Part shown: positions 1 through 10,213 of the stretch, one piece after another
How the letters are laid out: every line of letters starts with the position of its first letter
How positions within the stretch are numbered: the first letter of the stretch is position 1
From: Thermocrinis albus DSM 14484
GTDB taxonomy: Bacteria; Aquificota; Aquificia; Aquificales; Aquificaceae
Length of the DNA stretch: 64,000 nt
NCBI RefSeq assembly: GCF_000025605.1
Contig: NC_013894.1
Location: 729,529 to 793,528 of the forward strand
Direction: 5' to 3'
Position numbers and translations under genes: made by a program
Notes under the pieces: generated by a model
The model's input: only the letters and a program-made list of their open reading frames with translations
Told to the model about the DNA's origin: nothing
Databases searched by the model: none

Positions 1-872
1 TAGGATACCCTAAACTTTAGTTCCTCAGGTATCTGGTATGTTTGTAGAAACTCCTCCAGTACCTTACTTTGAAAGCTTTTCCTTTCCCTCTTGTCCTGTA
101 TTTGGAAAGACTCCTTTATTCTGGGGCTGCAAAACTCCACCAGCTGGTTCTGGATCTCCTCGGGAAGGTCAAGACCCTGGAAAGATGCCTTAGGTTGTCC
201 TATCTTGTCTCTGAGCTCTTCTTGTGCACGCAGAAGATCCTGTATAACTTCCAAACCGAAGTACAGGGCTTCCGTTAAAACCTCTTCGTCCACCTCTTTG
301 GCTCCACCCTCCACCATCACAATGGCATCCTTAGATCCGGCCATCACTATCTCCAGATCGGCCTTCTGTCTCTCCTCATAGGTAGGATTTGCCACCAGTC
401 TACCTTCCACACGGCATATCCTCACGCCCGCTATAGGTCCCTCAAAAGGTATACGTGATATATGGAGAGCGGCAGAAGCACCTGTTATGGCCAGTACATC
501 TGGATCGTACTTATCATCTGCCGACAAGGTAAGAGCTGTGACCACCACATCGTGAGAGAAACCTTCGGGAAACAGGGGTCTTATAGGCCTGTCTATAACC
601 CTTGATACCAGTATCTCCCTGTCGGTGGGTTTTCCTTCCCTCTTTATAAAACCTCCCGGAATCTTACCCCAAGCGGAGGACTGTTCTCTGTAATCCACCG
701 TGAGGGGTACAAAATCTACGTTAGTCTGAGGCTCCTCCGACATAACGGCGGTGACCAGAACCGCCGTGTCACCCTGCCTTACCACAACGGCACCGTCTGC
801 CTGTTTAGCATAGTGACCTGTCTCTATAATGATGGGATCTGAATCTCCTACTTTGGCCTCTACCCTTATCAT
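1..872 (-). CDS. pnp: Polyribonucleotide nucleotidyltransferase, N-terminal 290 residues (cut by window edge)
   Basis: PNPase degrades RNA 3'-5' by phosphorolysis in the cytoplasm. The visible N-terminus begins [19 protein letters not shown] and continues as the first RNase PH-like domain, with the conserved [20 protein letters not shown] and [13 protein letters not shown] stretches, followed by the start of the helical linker domain. The start codon at 872 overlaps the rpsO stop (TGATG), so the two genes are translationally coupled, as rpsO-pnp is in many bacteria. The second RNase PH, KH and S1 domains lie outside the window. The identification is secure; only the C-terminal portion is missing here. 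Confidence 0.95.
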   Translation of the reverse strand, partial: MIRVEAKVGDSDPIIIETGHYAKQADGAVVVRQGDTAVLVTAVMSEEPQTNVDFVPLTVDYREQSSAWGKIPGGFIKREGKPTDREILVSRVIDRPIRPLFPEGFSHDVVVTALTLSADDKYDPDVLAITGASAALHISRIPFEGPIAGVRICRVEGRLVANPTYEERQKADLEIVMAGSKDAIVMVEGGAKEVDEEVLTEALYFGLEVIQDLLRAQEELRDKIGQPKASFQGLDLPEEIQNQLVEFCSPRIKESFQIQDKRERKSFQSKVLEEFLQTYQIPEELKFRVS

Positions 873-1144
873 CCTTTCACCTTGAGACCCAGTTTGTTGA
901 CCACCTGTAGGTATCTCTGATAATCTTTCTCCTTCAGGTACTCCAGTAACTTTCTCCTGGCGTGAATCATAGCTATGAGCCCTCTACGAGAGTGAAGATC
1001 CTTCCTATGTTTCTTAAGATGCTCCGTAAGGCGATTTATCCTCTCGGTAAGGAGCGCTATCTGTACCTCAGAGGAGCCTGTGTCCTGCTGATGTCTGGCA
1101 AACTCTTTAATAATCCTCTCTTTGACTTCCTTAGGAAGTGCCAT
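869..1144 (-). CDS. rpsO: 30S ribosomal protein S15
   Basis: A 91-residue protein starting [15 protein letters not shown] with the S15 signatures [25 protein letters not shown] and [20 protein letters not shown]. It binds 16S rRNA in the platform of the small subunit. A longer frame begins six codons upstream, but an AGGAGGT ribosome binding site at 1151-1157 fixes the start at 1144. It lies 37 bp downstream of the cusA-like stop and has its own -10 box there. It is followed directly by pnp (stop/start overlap). Length is close to the usual 89 residues. Confidence 0.97.
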   Translation of the reverse strand: MALPKEVKERIIKEFARHQQDTGSSEVQIALLTERINRLTEHLKKHRKDLHSRRGLIAMIHARRKLLEYLKEKDYQRYLQVVNKLGLKVKG

Positions 1145-1180
1145 CACAAAACCTCCTACCACCTGTCATCTATCTAAGAA

Positions 1181-1186
1181 ATTATA
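1181..1186 (-). promoter_or_regulatory. Candidate -10 box for rpsO-pnp
   Basis: TATAAT read on the minus strand, overlapping the TAA stop of the upstream efflux gene and 36 nt before the rpsO start. No convincing -35 hexamer is found at 16-18 bp. It would let the ribosomal protein and PNPase genes be transcribed separately from the metal efflux operon. Confidence 0.45.
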
Positions 1187-4100
1187 CACGAGTTTTGGGA
1201 GCGAAGTAACTGAGGACCGAAGGGAGAACTAGCAGAGTGAGGGAAGTGGAGGTGAATATACCTCCCAGCACAACCACGGCGAGGGGTTTTTGAACCTCGG
1301 ACCCTACATCAGTACTCAGAAGCATAGGCACAAGACCTAAGGAGGCAGCGGTGGCTGTTATCAGGATAGGTCTGAGTCGGAGACGGCACGCCCTTCTTAT
1401 GGCCTCCTCAAGAGATAGTTTTTCCTCTTCCAGTAGGTTTTTCACATAAGAGACCAGTACCACACCGTTGAGGGTGGCTATACCGAACACCGCTATGAAT
1501 CCTATCGCGGCAGGCACTGACAGGTTAAAACCTGACAGATAAAGAGCCACCACACCACCTATAGTGGCGAAGGGTACGTTCAACATCACTATGAGGGAGT
1601 ATCTCACAGAACCAAAGTTAAGATACAGCAGAATGAATATAAGGGCTATGGCAAGAGGTACCGCTACAGATAGCTTTTTCATAGCCCTCTGCTGGTTCTC
1701 CCATTGCCCCGCAAAGACTATCCTGTAACCTTCGGGTAGTTTCACTTCTTTCTGTATCCTTGCCTGGAGTTCTTGGACAAAGCTCCCCAAATCTCTTCCT
1801 TTTACGTCAGACAGCACGAGAGCATAGCGCATTCCGTTCTCTCTTCTTATCTTCAGGAAACCTTCTGTGACTGTTATGTTGGCTATGTCCTTAAGAAGGA
1901 GTGTGGTACCATCCTTCAGAAATATCGGAAGGTTCTGTATGGTGGTAACATCCTTAGGTTCCACAGTAAGTACTATGGGGAAGAGAAGGGTGTCTTTCTG
2001 AACATAACCTATATACTGTCCTCCCAGTACATGGGCTACAATCTTCATAATGTCTGCTGTGGTTATATCGTACCTTTGGAGCACGTCCCAACGGGGTTCT
2101 ATCCTCATCTGAAGTTTTCCGGCCTGTGCCTCCGTTTCTGCATCCACGGCGCCCGGTGTACTCTCCACTATCTTCTGAATCTGACCCGCCAGCTGGTTTA
2201 TCTTCCAAAGGTCATCTCCGAAAACCTTTATAGCTACAGGTGCCTTAACACCCGACAGAAGTTCGTCTATCCTCATCTGTATAGGTTGGGTGTAGCTGAA
2301 CTCCACACCCGGTATTTTTTTCAATTCCTCACGTAGTTTTTCTTCCACCCGTGCTCTTGCCTTTGTATCCTTCAGTATTATGAAGGTCTCCATGTAACTT
2401 ACGTCCTCTGGATCTCCCACATCTGCTCTCCCTATGTTGGAATAGGCTCTCTCTACCTCCGGAAGCTTTAGGGCTGTTGTTTCCACCAAACTGGCCACTC
2501 TTTTGGCCTCTTGTAGCGATACGTTAGGATTTAAAAAGCTCTTTACTAAGAGGGCACCTTCCTCTAAGGGTGGTGCGAACTCCCTGCCTATGCGTGCTTG
2601 CAGAAGTAAGGCCATCACAAAAGCTATACCGGCTGCAGCTATCACCAGCTTTCTGTGTTGCATTGCTTTTTCAAAGAGTTTCATGTAGATGATTTCCGCC
2701 CTATCTAGAACTGGGGAGTGTTCTCTTCCGGGTTTTAAAAAGTAGAAGGAGAGGACAGGCATAAACACAAAAGCAACCACAAGGGAAGAAATGAGGGCAA
2801 AGATGACGGAAAGAGCCAGAGGCTTGTAATACTTACCTTCCACCGATTCAAAAGTGAATATAGGTAAGAACACCACCGCTATGGTAAGGATGGCAAAGAA
2901 AACAGGCCTGAACATCTCCTGAGAGGCTACAAGGACTGTGGTGAAAATATTTTTTCTGCTCCCTTTTTCCGAAAGGTGCCGGTATATGTTCTCCACCACC
3001 ACCACGCTAGCGTCAGCAAACAGACCCAAGCCTATGGCCAGGCCTCCTAAGGTCATAAGGTTTGCCGTCACACCGGTAAAGTACATGACGGTAAGGGCAT
3101 AAAGGAGGGTCAGAGGAATGGATAAGGACACTAAAAGGGCTGTGCGTGGGTTCCACATGTAGATAGTTATGGCTAAGGCCACTAGTATAACACCCTCTAC
3201 GAGAGCTTTGACAATCATCTTGATGGCTTTCTCTATAAGGTAGCCCTGTTGGTAAAGGACCTCCAGTTTGACGCCTTCTGGTAAAACACTTTGAGCTTGT
3301 TTTACCGCCTTTTCTAACTCCGTCAGTAGTTTTACCGTGTTGGTATGTACCCTCTTGAGGACTATGTTACCTTGTACCTCTTCCCCGTTGAGGGTAAAGG
3401 CACCCCTCCTGTTGGGTACTTCTCCCTCCTCCACCAGAGCTATATCTCCCAGGGTTACGAAAGATCCATCCTTTTTGTATATAGGCACCTTCCTTATCTC
3501 CTCTACGCTTTTGAGACGGCCAAGACCTCTGACCACCAGATCACCCTGTGGAGTAACGAGAAAACCACCACCCGCCACCTGATTGTACTCCTCCAAGGAT
3601 CTGATAACATCCGTTATGTCTACCTGAAAGAGGGTCATGCGTTCCGGTAAAAGTTTTACCAGGTAGGCTTTCTCCGGACCCCACTGGGAGATCTCCTCCA
3701 CACCGGGAACCGACATGATGATGGGTCTTACCCTGTACTCTTGAAGAAGGCGTAGATCTTCCAGAGAGTGGTTCCCTTCCGTGTCTACAAGAGCGTAGAA
3801 CATAACGTTACCAAGTCCGGAAGTGTTTGGTCCCATGCGGGGGGTAAGACCGGGAGGTATCTGGGACTGTATAACGGGTATCCTCTGGGCAACTAAATTT
3901 CTTGCCAGCTGTATATCTGTTCCTTCCTTAAAGTACACGGTAACGTAGGACAACCCTGGCAGTGTCACAGACCTTACCAACTCTGCGTTTTTTAAACCCA
4001 TGAGGTTTGTTTCCACCACTCTCGTCACCAGTACCTCTGTTTCCTCTGCCGACATGCCAGGTGTTTCTGTGTAGACGGTCACCTGCACGGGAGTAGGATC

Positions 4101-4205
4101 GGGGAAGGCCTCTATGGGAATTCTCAGGATACTGTATACTGCCACACCTACACTTACGAAGAGAGCGATGATCACCAATAGTCTGTACTCAAGGATCTTC
4201 CTCAT
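1182..4205 (-). CDS. Heavy-metal efflux RND pump, CusA/CzcA family
   Basis: A 1007-residue inner-membrane proton-driven transporter with the RND layout: TM1 at the N-terminus (about 8-28), a large periplasmic loop, TM2-6 (about 330-485), TM7, a second periplasmic loop and TM8-12 (about 850-1000). In TM4 the acidic residues are D398 and E405, while the position equivalent to CzcA D402 is Gly392. One Asp plus Glu is the CusA (Cu/Ag) pattern rather than the two-Asp CzcA (Co/Zn/Cd) pattern, so monovalent metal export is favoured but not proven. The start overlaps the end of the upstream membrane-fusion gene by 4 bp (ATGA). The operon is TolC-like, HlyD-like, this gene. Confidence 0.9.
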   Translation of the reverse strand: MRKILEYRLLVIIALFVSVGVAVYSILRIPIEAFPDPTPVQVTVYTETPGMSAEETEVLVTRVVETNLMGLKNAELVRSVTLPGLSYVTVYFKEGTDIQLARNLVAQRIPVIQSQIPPGLTPRMGPNTSGLGNVMFYALVDTEGNHSLEDLRLLQEYRVRPIIMSVPGVEEISQWGPEKAYLVKLLPERMTLFQVDITDVIRSLEEYNQVAGGGFLVTPQGDLVVRGLGRLKSVEEIRKVPIYKKDGSFVTLGDIALVEEGEVPNRRGAFTLNGEEVQGNIVLKRVHTNTVKLLTELEKAVKQAQSVLPEGVKLEVLYQQGYLIEKAIKMIVKALVEGVILVALAITIYMWNPRTALLVSLSIPLTLLYALTVMYFTGVTANLMTLGGLAIGLGLFADASVVVVENIYRHLSEKGSRKNIFTTVLVASQEMFRPVFFAILTIAVVFLPIFTFESVEGKYYKPLALSVIFALISSLVVAFVFMPVLSFYFLKPGREHSPVLDRAEIIYMKLFEKAMQHRKLVIAAAGIAFVMALLLQARIGREFAPPLEEGALLVKSFLNPNVSLQEAKRVASLVETTALKLPEVERAYSNIGRADVGDPEDVSYMETFIILKDTKARARVEEKLREELKKIPGVEFSYTQPIQMRIDELLSGVKAPVAIKVFGDDLWKINQLAGQIQKIVESTPGAVDAETEAQAGKLQMRIEPRWDVLQRYDITTADIMKIVAHVLGGQYIGYVQKDTLLFPIVLTVEPKDVTTIQNLPIFLKDGTTLLLKDIANITVTEGFLKIRRENGMRYALVLSDVKGRDLGSFVQELQARIQKEVKLPEGYRIVFAGQWENQQRAMKKLSVAVPLAIALIFILLYLNFGSVRYSLIVMLNVPFATIGGVVALYLSGFNLSVPAAIGFIAVFGIATLNGVVLVSYVKNLLEEEKLSLEEAIRRACRLRLRPILITATAASLGLVPMLLSTDVGSEVQKPLAVVVLGGIFTSTSLTLLVLPSVLSYFAPKTRV

Positions 4206-5221
4206 TGTTCTGCCCTCGTCTTGAGGAATATCACACCACTTACCGCCACTTGCATACCTTCCCTTAGACCCTCTACGAGAACCTTGTCTTTACTTTCCAT
4301 AATCTTCTTTACCGGATACACTTCAAACCCTTTGGAAGTTTTCACAAAAACCACGTCCATCTTGTTTACCTTTTGAACAGCGCTGGCAGGCAACCAAACC
4401 CCCTTAACTTTACCCATCAACAGGCCACCTTCTGTCATGATACCAGGCCTGAGGAGGCCTTCTCTGTTGTCAAGAAGAAGTCTCACCGGCACCGTCTTAG
4501 TGTTGGTATCCACAACACGGGAAACATAGTCCACCGTTCCCCATATCTTCTTACCACTCCACAGCAGGAAGCCTTTCTGCCCCACCTTTACCTTGTCCAC
4601 TTGGTAAGGAGGGAGGTAAAGATAGGCCCACAGCTTCTCCTGGGACTGGATACGGAACATCTCAGACTGCACCCCCGTATAGGAGCCCAACACCACTCCT
4701 TGATGCACCACTACGCCGCTTATAGGTGCTCTCACCACAAGCATGTCGTTGGACACCTCTCCCATAGATGCCAACGCTCTCTGCAGAGCTTTTACCTCAC
4801 CTAAGGCCCTTTCGTACTCCACCTTTGCGGCAAAGTACCTGGCATAAGGAATGACTTCCTCTCTGTACAACATCTCCTCCCTCTTGAGGGTGTCCTGTGC
4901 TGTGCGCAGGCGCACTTGAGCCATCCTCAGCTGAGCCAAGAGGTCTGCCACACGCTGGGAGTATATGTAGGCAAGCACCTGTCCCTTTTTGACTTTGTCA
5001 CCTTCCTTCACCAGCAGCTTTCTAACCACTCCTTCCGCAGGAGAGAAAACCTGTGCCACTGTAGGAGTGTATTCCGACACACGAGCCGGTGCGTTTATAT
5101 ACACGTCCTCCTCTGTTATCTTCACCACCTGGGTTGTTATACCCAACTGTTTCTCTACGGAAGGGTCTACCTTTATCACCTGCGCCAAGACTATCACAGG
5201 TAGCAGCAACAACCAAAACAT
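4202..5221 (-). CDS. Efflux RND periplasmic adaptor (CusB/CzcB-like)
   Basis: A 339-residue membrane-fusion protein. It has an N-terminal signal segment (about 1-13), a biotinyl-lipoyl-like half (VFSPAEGVVRKLLVKEGDKVKKGQVLA split around a helical hairpin at about 85-150), then the second half with VRAPISGVVVHQGVVLG, and a C-terminal beta-barrel and membrane-proximal region. It would bridge the RND pump and the outer-membrane channel. It sits 1 bp after the TolC-like gene and overlaps the pump gene by 4 bp. No His-rich or Met-rich metal-binding N-terminal extension is visible, so the metal specificity is open. Confidence 0.88.
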   Translation of the reverse strand: MFWLLLLPVIVLAQVIKVDPSVEKQLGITTQVVKITEEDVYINAPARVSEYTPTVAQVFSPAEGVVRKLLVKEGDKVKKGQVLAYIYSQRVADLLAQLRMAQVRLRTAQDTLKREEMLYREEVIPYARYFAAKVEYERALGEVKALQRALASMGEVSNDMLVVRAPISGVVVHQGVVLGSYTGVQSEMFRIQSQEKLWAYLYLPPYQVDKVKVGQKGFLLWSGKKIWGTVDYVSRVVDTNTKTVPVRLLLDNREGLLRPGIMTEGGLLMGKVKGVWLPASAVQKVNKMDVVFVKTSKGFEVYPVKKIMESKDKVLVEGLREGMQVAVSGVIFLKTRAEQ

Positions 5222-5222
5222 T

Positions 5223-6401
5223 TCACATTCCTCCTATAGATGTTATCTTGGCCACTTCTCTATGAAGAGCAAGGAAAAGATCCAGTCTCTGCTTTTTTGT
5301 CTGGAGATATCTTCTTTTGGCGTCCGATAGTTCCAGAAGGGTTATCACCTTGAGACGGTAACTTTTGAGGGCCAGGGCTAACTCCTCCTCAGCTACAGGT
5401 AGGTCTTTCTTCTCTATGTTGTCTATCTGTTTCAGATAGCTTTCGTAGAGGATACGAGATGCGTTGTACTCCTGTTCTATTCTCCGTAATATCAGCTCTT
5501 TCTCTCTTCGGAGGGCTTCTTCTCTCGCTTGTAGCTGCAGAAGTTCACCTTCACGTCTGTAGAAAACGGGTAGTGGGGAAGACACACCTACCCTGTAACC
5601 GTAGGTGGTGTCACCCACCTTCTCTCCCACCACCTCTAAGCTCCATATAGGCTTTGCTAGTCTCATCTCTAGATTCCTCTGAGCCTTCACAGCTTCCAGT
5701 AAGGCGTCGTACTCTGCAACTACCGGCACACGGTTGATGTCCAGGGAAGGGAAACGGGCGGTTTGGAAAAGATCTCCCTCCACATCCTTTACCTCTACAC
5801 CCACATAGTGGGAAAGAATCTGTAGAGAAGAGAGGTACTCGGAGCGTGCCATCTGGAGTTCTCTCTGTGACTGGAGAAGTTCTCTCTCTGCCCTAAAAAA
5901 TTCCAGTTTAGTAGTCTCACCAAGCTCATACAGTCTCTTTACAAAGTTGTATATATCTTGAGAGATCTTAAGGGATTCTTCTGCCAGTTTTACCATCTCC
6001 TTTCGGTAGAGAGCTTCGTAAAAGAGGGCCATCACCTCACCGGTAAGTCTGTTTCTCTCCGCCTGAAGCCTGTAATCAAGGGCTACGTTCTGGTACTGGG
6101 CCACCTTCCGGAAGTAATCCCTCAGATCTAGCGCTAAAGGTTGACTGTAACTGAAACTGTACACGGGAGCTTTGCTAAATCTTTCTTTGGAACTACCAAA
6201 ATTTCCCAACAGGATCCCTACGCTGGGGTTCAGGAAAGATCTGTATAACTCACTTCTTCCTCTTATAGCTATCCTTTCCGCTTCCAAAGCTCTTATGGAA
6301 GGATAGTTATCCAGGGTCATCTTTATGGCGGTGGAAAGGTCTATAGCATAAGCTTGCAAGGCCAGAAAGAAGCCCAGAAAGATGGGTAAAAGCCTCTTCA
6401 T
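5223..6401 (-). CDS. Outer-membrane efflux protein, TolC/CzcC family
   Basis: A 392-residue protein with a signal peptide (MKRLLPIFLGFFLALQAYA), two long coiled-coil helix regions (about 25-200 and 215-390) typical of the duplicated OEP fold, and length near CzcC. It provides the outer-membrane duct for the adjacent RND/HlyD pair. No Shine-Dalgarno precedes the start. Instead TATAAT at 6412-6417, overlapping the stop of the thioesterase gene, lies only 10 nt upstream, suggesting an internal promoter and a leaderless or nearly leaderless mRNA for the efflux operon. Confidence 0.88.
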   Translation of the reverse strand: MKRLLPIFLGFFLALQAYAIDLSTAIKMTLDNYPSIRALEAERIAIRGRSELYRSFLNPSVGILLGNFGSSKERFSKAPVYSFSYSQPLALDLRDYFRKVAQYQNVALDYRLQAERNRLTGEVMALFYEALYRKEMVKLAEESLKISQDIYNFVKRLYELGETTKLEFFRAERELLQSQRELQMARSEYLSSLQILSHYVGVEVKDVEGDLFQTARFPSLDINRVPVVAEYDALLEAVKAQRNLEMRLAKPIWSLEVVGEKVGDTTYGYRVGVSSPLPVFYRREGELLQLQAREEALRREKELILRRIEQEYNASRILYESYLKQIDNIEKKDLPVAEEELALALKSYRLKVITLLELSDAKRRYLQTKKQRLDLFLALHREVAKITSIGGM

Positions 6402-6412
6402 GAGAATAATTA

Positions 6413-6805
6413 TTATATGCCAATCTTCTTAAGAAGTTCCTTTAGCTGGGGTGGAAGGGACGAGAGTTTACCGTTTCGTACTATCGCGTGCCTGGTTCTT
6501 CCTTCGGCTCTAAGATCGTCCTCCACGTAAAGGGTGTAGTGGAAGGAGAAGAAGTACCTGTCCAGCTGAACCAGTTGGGTGTGTATCTGGACCTCTTCGT
6601 CATAGAGAAGGGGTCTACGAAAGGAACAGTAGGCTTCCAGAAGGACCACCTCATATCCTAGGTCCCTCAGCTGGGAGTAGGGTAGACCCATTTTTCGGAG
6701 AAACTCTCCCCTTGCCTCCTCAAAGTACCTGAAGTAGTTGGAGTGATGCACCACCCCCTGAGCGTCTGTCTCGTAAAACTGAACTCTACGCCTGTAGACA
6801 AACAT
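6413..6805 (-). CDS. Acyl-CoA thioesterase, YbgC/4HBT hot-dog family
   Basis: A 130-residue single hot-dog domain protein with the 4-hydroxybenzoyl-CoA thioesterase signature YETDAQGVVHHSNYFRYFEEAR near residue 12; the Asp is the usual catalytic residue. Such enzymes hydrolyse short acyl-CoA or acyl-ACP thioesters in the cytoplasm, and in proteobacteria YbgC sits with tol-pal, which is not the case here. AGAGGA precedes the start. It lies between the DUF294 gene and the efflux operon on the same strand, 15 bp downstream of the former. The precise substrate cannot be read from the sequence. Confidence 0.85.
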   Translation of the reverse strand: MFVYRRRVQFYETDAQGVVHHSNYFRYFEEARGEFLRKMGLPYSQLRDLGYEVVLLEAYCSFRRPLLYDEEVQIHTQLVQLDRYFFSFHYTLYVEDDLRAEGRTRHAIVRNGKLSSLPPQLKELLKKIGI

Positions 6806-6820
6806 TCCTCTAAGTAAAGT

Positions 6821-8650
6821 TTAAGGGAATCTGCCCTCTAGGATCTCTTGAAACTTCTCCACTATCCTGAAGGCGTCCTTGAGATGGTTTCTCTCCCATT
6901 TACTGAGGGAAGAGGGGTTTATGTAGTTGTCGGCTCTCTTTCCTTCCCTCAGCTTCAGTGCCTGAGATCTGAGGCGGAGGCTGTTCATAAAACGGTAGGC
7001 CTCCAGTAGATCTGTGGCCAACTCCCTACTGAGGGCTCCCCTATCTTCCAGTTGTCTGATTCTACTGTAGGTGTTCTGTTCTCTCACATCGTGGAGAAGG
7101 CTGAGCACTCTCACCCCCTGCACCACAGGAAATATGCCACCCTTCTTTATATCTAGCTCTCCTCTGTGTTCTCCGGTACTCTCCACCACCAGGTTCTTGA
7201 AAAAAGTGATGGGCGGTTTGAATCTTAGGCTCTCCTGTGCCATGGATCGTAGAAGGGGATAGTTGTCCTTAGCCACACGAAAGATAAGATCTCTCAAAGA
7301 TGCGGTAAGTTCGGCATCTCCCATCACGTGTCTCATGTCCAAGAGAACGGAGAACCTTAACGCATTCTGAGGTTCCGGTCTGCTGGCCATCTGTCTTATT
7401 CTTTTTTCCCACTCTTGATAAGATCCTCTCCAGTCTGGGTGTGAGATCATAACATCTCCCTGACAGGGAGGAAAACCCACCTTTATGAGAGTCTTTATGT
7501 ACTCTTCCCCCAACAGAGCGTAGTATTGGGAAATATCTGTGTGAAGTACCGCTTCAACCCTGTAAAGGAGAGCGTTATCTTGGTCTGTCTTTAGGGTCTG
7601 CTCTTGTCTTCCCTCACTTCCTAAGACCACTAAAGAGAAGGCAGAGGGTGGTTCTTCACCTATTCTCCTAAGTGTTAGGAGAAAGCTCCTTCTCATTATC
7701 CTGTCGTTGAGTTGAGATATGTATAGGCCCACCTTCTCTGGATCCACACCTTCTGTGGCCATGTTTATCACCCTTTCGGTGATCCTGAGGAATATAAAGT
7801 GAAGTTCCTCTGGACTCTCTGCCCTCTCTATTTCTTTGAAGACGAGGGGAGAGTTCTCCACCTGATGGTAGAGGATATCCCTCTCTTCTATCACTCCTGT
7901 AGGTATACCTTCTTTAAAAACCACCAACTTGCTAAGTCCGTGCTTTGTCATGACGGTGAGAGCTTCCAAGAGAGGGGTGTCTTCTTCTACACCTATGATA
8001 GGAACAGTGGCTAATTTTTCTACAGGTGTGCGGATGTCGGTTTCTTCCTCCACCGCTTTCATAACATCTCTCTCCGTGAGGATACCCCACTCATCCTGTA
8101 TCTTTGTAAGAGCACATCTTTGGCCTGAGAGTAGCATCTCTCTCACTGCTTCCTTCAGGGATGTGTTGGGCTCCAGTATGGGAACGGGTCGGATTCCTAA
8201 ATCTTTTACCTTTACTTCCAAGAGTTTGTCCCAACTACTCTCTTGCCTGTATTTTGTATCAAACCTCTTGAGTATCTTTCGGGTAAAGTAGCTGTCCCAC
8301 TGAGGGTAAGTGTGTCTCAGTTGGTGGAAGATCCTATCGGGTAGGAGAAAGAGGAGGGCGTCTTCGTAGGCTCTGGCGGTGAAGGAGGGCCTGTCTCCCG
8401 TCATGAGGGATATAAAGCCAAAACAATCTCCTTCATGGAGAAAGTCTATGAGTTTTTCTCCTTCTGTAAGTATCACGGTTCCTTTTCTCACTATGTGAAG
8501 GTGGGTGAGGGGTCCGGAGCCAGGTCCAAATATGATCTCTCCTTCAGGATAAAAGCGCACAAGGAGGTGGTGTACGATTCTCTTTATCTCCTGAGGAGGT
8601 AGTAACTGAAAGGGTTCGTGTTCTTTCAGAAATCTTTCAGCGTCCAACAT
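6821..8650 (-). CDS. cNMP-binding/CBS/DUF294 putative nucleotidyltransferase
   Basis: A 609-residue cytoplasmic signalling protein with an N-terminal cyclic-nucleotide-binding-like fold (about 15-130), two CBS domains (about 150-270), a DUF294 nucleotidyltransferase-like domain with the GlnD-type core SLVVLGSEGRQEQTLKTDQD (G-S, D-x-D; near 345-365), and a DUF294 C-terminal helical domain. The frame extends six codons further to a TTG inside a hairpin; I chose the ATG at 8650 because the TTG would lie in the hairpin stem/loop. Proteins of this architecture often accompany sodium:solute symporters. Here it follows actP in the same operon, suggesting that it senses nucleotides and modulates acetate uptake. 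That role is inference. Confidence 0.85.
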   Translation of the reverse strand: MLDAERFLKEHEPFQLLPPQEIKRIVHHLLVRFYPEGEIIFGPGSGPLTHLHIVRKGTVILTEGEKLIDFLHEGDCFGFISLMTGDRPSFTARAYEDALLFLLPDRIFHQLRHTYPQWDSYFTRKILKRFDTKYRQESSWDKLLEVKVKDLGIRPVPILEPNTSLKEAVREMLLSGQRCALTKIQDEWGILTERDVMKAVEEETDIRTPVEKLATVPIIGVEEDTPLLEALTVMTKHGLSKLVVFKEGIPTGVIEERDILYHQVENSPLVFKEIERAESPEELHFIFLRITERVINMATEGVDPEKVGLYISQLNDRIMRRSFLLTLRRIGEEPPSAFSLVVLGSEGRQEQTLKTDQDNALLYRVEAVLHTDISQYYALLGEEYIKTLIKVGFPPCQGDVMISHPDWRGSYQEWEKRIRQMASRPEPQNALRFSVLLDMRHVMGDAELTASLRDLIFRVAKDNYPLLRSMAQESLRFKPPITFFKNLVVESTGEHRGELDIKKGGIFPVVQGVRVLSLLHDVREQNTYSRIRQLEDRGALSRELATDLLEAYRFMNSLRLRSQALKLREGKRADNYINPSSLSKWERNHLKDAFRIVEKFQEILEGRFP

Positions 8651-8659
8651 CTTAAAGAG

Positions 8660-8676
8660 GCGGGGCAAAGCCCCGC
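8660..8676 (-). terminator. GC-rich hairpin between actP and the DUF294 gene
   Basis: A perfect 7-bp stem, GCGGGGC / GCCCCGC, with a 3-nt loop (TTT on the transcribed strand), 8 bp after the actP stop and followed by CTCTTT. The T-run is short, so it may be a weak terminator, an attenuator reducing DUF294 expression, or an mRNA-stabilising end for actP. Confidence 0.5.
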
Positions 8677-8683
8677 AGTACTG

Positions 8684-10210
8684 TCACTCGGCACCTAAGC
8701 CCAATAGCTTACGTACCTTCATCTCCTCGTACTTCTCTTCTGCTTCTTTCTCAGAGGTGAGCAAAGAGACCAACACACCCACCAAGAAGGCTGCAGGCAT
8801 GGAGATGAGGGCAGGGTTACCCCACGGGAATACAGGCGCAGGGTTTTTGAGAATATCCACCCAGACAGCTTTACTGAGTACTATGAGAACCACCGATAGG
8901 GTTAATCCTGTGAGTATACTGGCAACAGCTCCCGCTGTGGTGAACCTCTTCCAGTAGATGGAGAGGACTAAGGCCGGGAAGTTGGCACTGGCCGCTATAG
9001 CAAAAGCCAGTCCTACCAAAAAGGCTACGTTCTGTCCTTTGAAGGCTATACCTAAGAGGATGGACACGACACCCAGTAAGAGGACAGCTATCTTAGTCAC
9101 CTTTATCTCTTCATCTTCCGTAGCCTTACCTCTTTTTAGAACACCCACATACAGATCGTGAGAGAGGGCAGAGGCACCTGCCAGTGTGAGGCCAGCCACC
9201 ACAGCCAGTATGGTGGCAAAGGCAACCGCTGCTATGAAACCTAAGAAGGGGTTTCCTCCCAGAACCTCAGCCAGCAGTGGCGCAGCCATGTTACCACCTT
9301 TGTCCACAGCCAGTATACGGTCCTTACCCACTAGAAGGAGGGCACCAAACCCTATCACGAAAGTGAGTATGTAGAAGTATCCTATGAATCCTGTAGCGTA
9401 AAAGACGGATTTACGGGCCTCAGGTGCGTCCGGTACAGTATAGAACCTCATGAGGATGTGGGGAAGGCCGGCGGTCCCAAACATGAGGGCTGTTCCGAGA
9501 GAGATGGCATCGAGAGGATCCTTCACAAGACCTCCTGGCTGGAGGAACTTCTCTCCATACTGGGTTTTGACAGCGGAGAACATGCTTTCCGGACTGAACC
9601 CGAACTGGGCCAAGGTGAGGAGAGCCAACACAGTAGCTCCTCCCAAGAGAAGAACCGCTTTTATTATCTGGACCCATGTGGTGGCTATCATACCTCCAAA
9701 CAGGACGTAGACCACCATGAGGGTCCCTACGATGATGACAGAAAGCTCGTAGGGGAAACCAAAGAGAAGCTTTATGAGGTTTCCTGAACCCACCATCTGA
9801 GCTATGAGATACAGAATGACCACCGTTAAAGATCCTAAAGCTGATACCGTCTTTATAGGAGTGTACCTGAGTCTATAAGCTACCACGTCTGCAAAGGTGT
9901 ACTTACCCAAGTTTCTTAGAGGTTCCGCTATGAGGAACATCACTATGGGCCAGCCTACTAAGAAACCTATGGAGTATATGAGACCGTCAAAACCTTTTGT
10001 GGCCACCATACCCGCTATACCTAAGAAGGAGGCTGCACTCATATAATCACCTGCCAAAGCAAGTCCATTCTGAAAACCCGATATGCTTCTGCCTGCAGCG
10101 TAAAACTCACTGGCTGTCCTGGTTCTCTTGGCGGCCCAGTAGGTGATGATGAGGGTTATGGCCACAAACAAGAAGAAGAATAAAACTGCTACTGTGTTGA
10201 TACCACCCAT
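8684..10210 (-). CDS. actP: Acetate/cation symporter, SSS family
   Basis: A 508-residue sodium:solute symporter with about 13 membrane segments. The family motif [29 protein letters not shown] lies near residue 35-65, and [18 protein letters not shown] near 245 matches ActP/YjcG closely. It imports acetate (and similar short monocarboxylates) across the inner membrane. It follows the DUF485 gene by 3 bp and faces acs across a shared regulatory region, reproducing the E. coli acs-yjcH-actP gene set in divergent form. The assignment to acetate is supported by this context. Confidence 0.9.
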   Translation of the reverse strand: MGGINTVAVLFFFLFVAITLIITYWAAKRTRTASEFYAAGRSISGFQNGLALAGDYMSAASFLGIAGMVATKGFDGLIYSIGFLVGWPIVMFLIAEPLRNLGKYTFADVVAYRLRYTPIKTVSALGSLTVVILYLIAQMVGSGNLIKLLFGFPYELSVIIVGTLMVVYVLFGGMIATTWVQIIKAVLLLGGATVLALLTLAQFGFSPESMFSAVKTQYGEKFLQPGGLVKDPLDAISLGTALMFGTAGLPHILMRFYTVPDAPEARKSVFYATGFIGYFYILTFVIGFGALLLVGKDRILAVDKGGNMAAPLLAEVLGGNPFLGFIAAVAFATILAVVAGLTLAGASALSHDLYVGVLKRGKATEDEEIKVTKIAVLLLGVVSILLGIAFKGQNVAFLVGLAFAIAASANFPALVLSIYWKRFTTAGAVASILTGLTLSVVLIVLSKAVWVDILKNPAPVFPWGNPALISMPAAFLVGVLVSLLTSEKEAEEKYEEMKVRKLLGLGAE

Positions 10211-10213
10211 GTC

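Noticed and set aside
1773-2336. A 187-codon + frame opposite the CusA-like gene
   Set aside because: A Tyr/Leu/Ser/His-rich shadow of a conserved pump gene.
8660-8676. Riboswitch between actP and the DUF294 gene
   Set aside because: Only a single simple hairpin is present in a short gap; no complex aptamer-like structure is visible.
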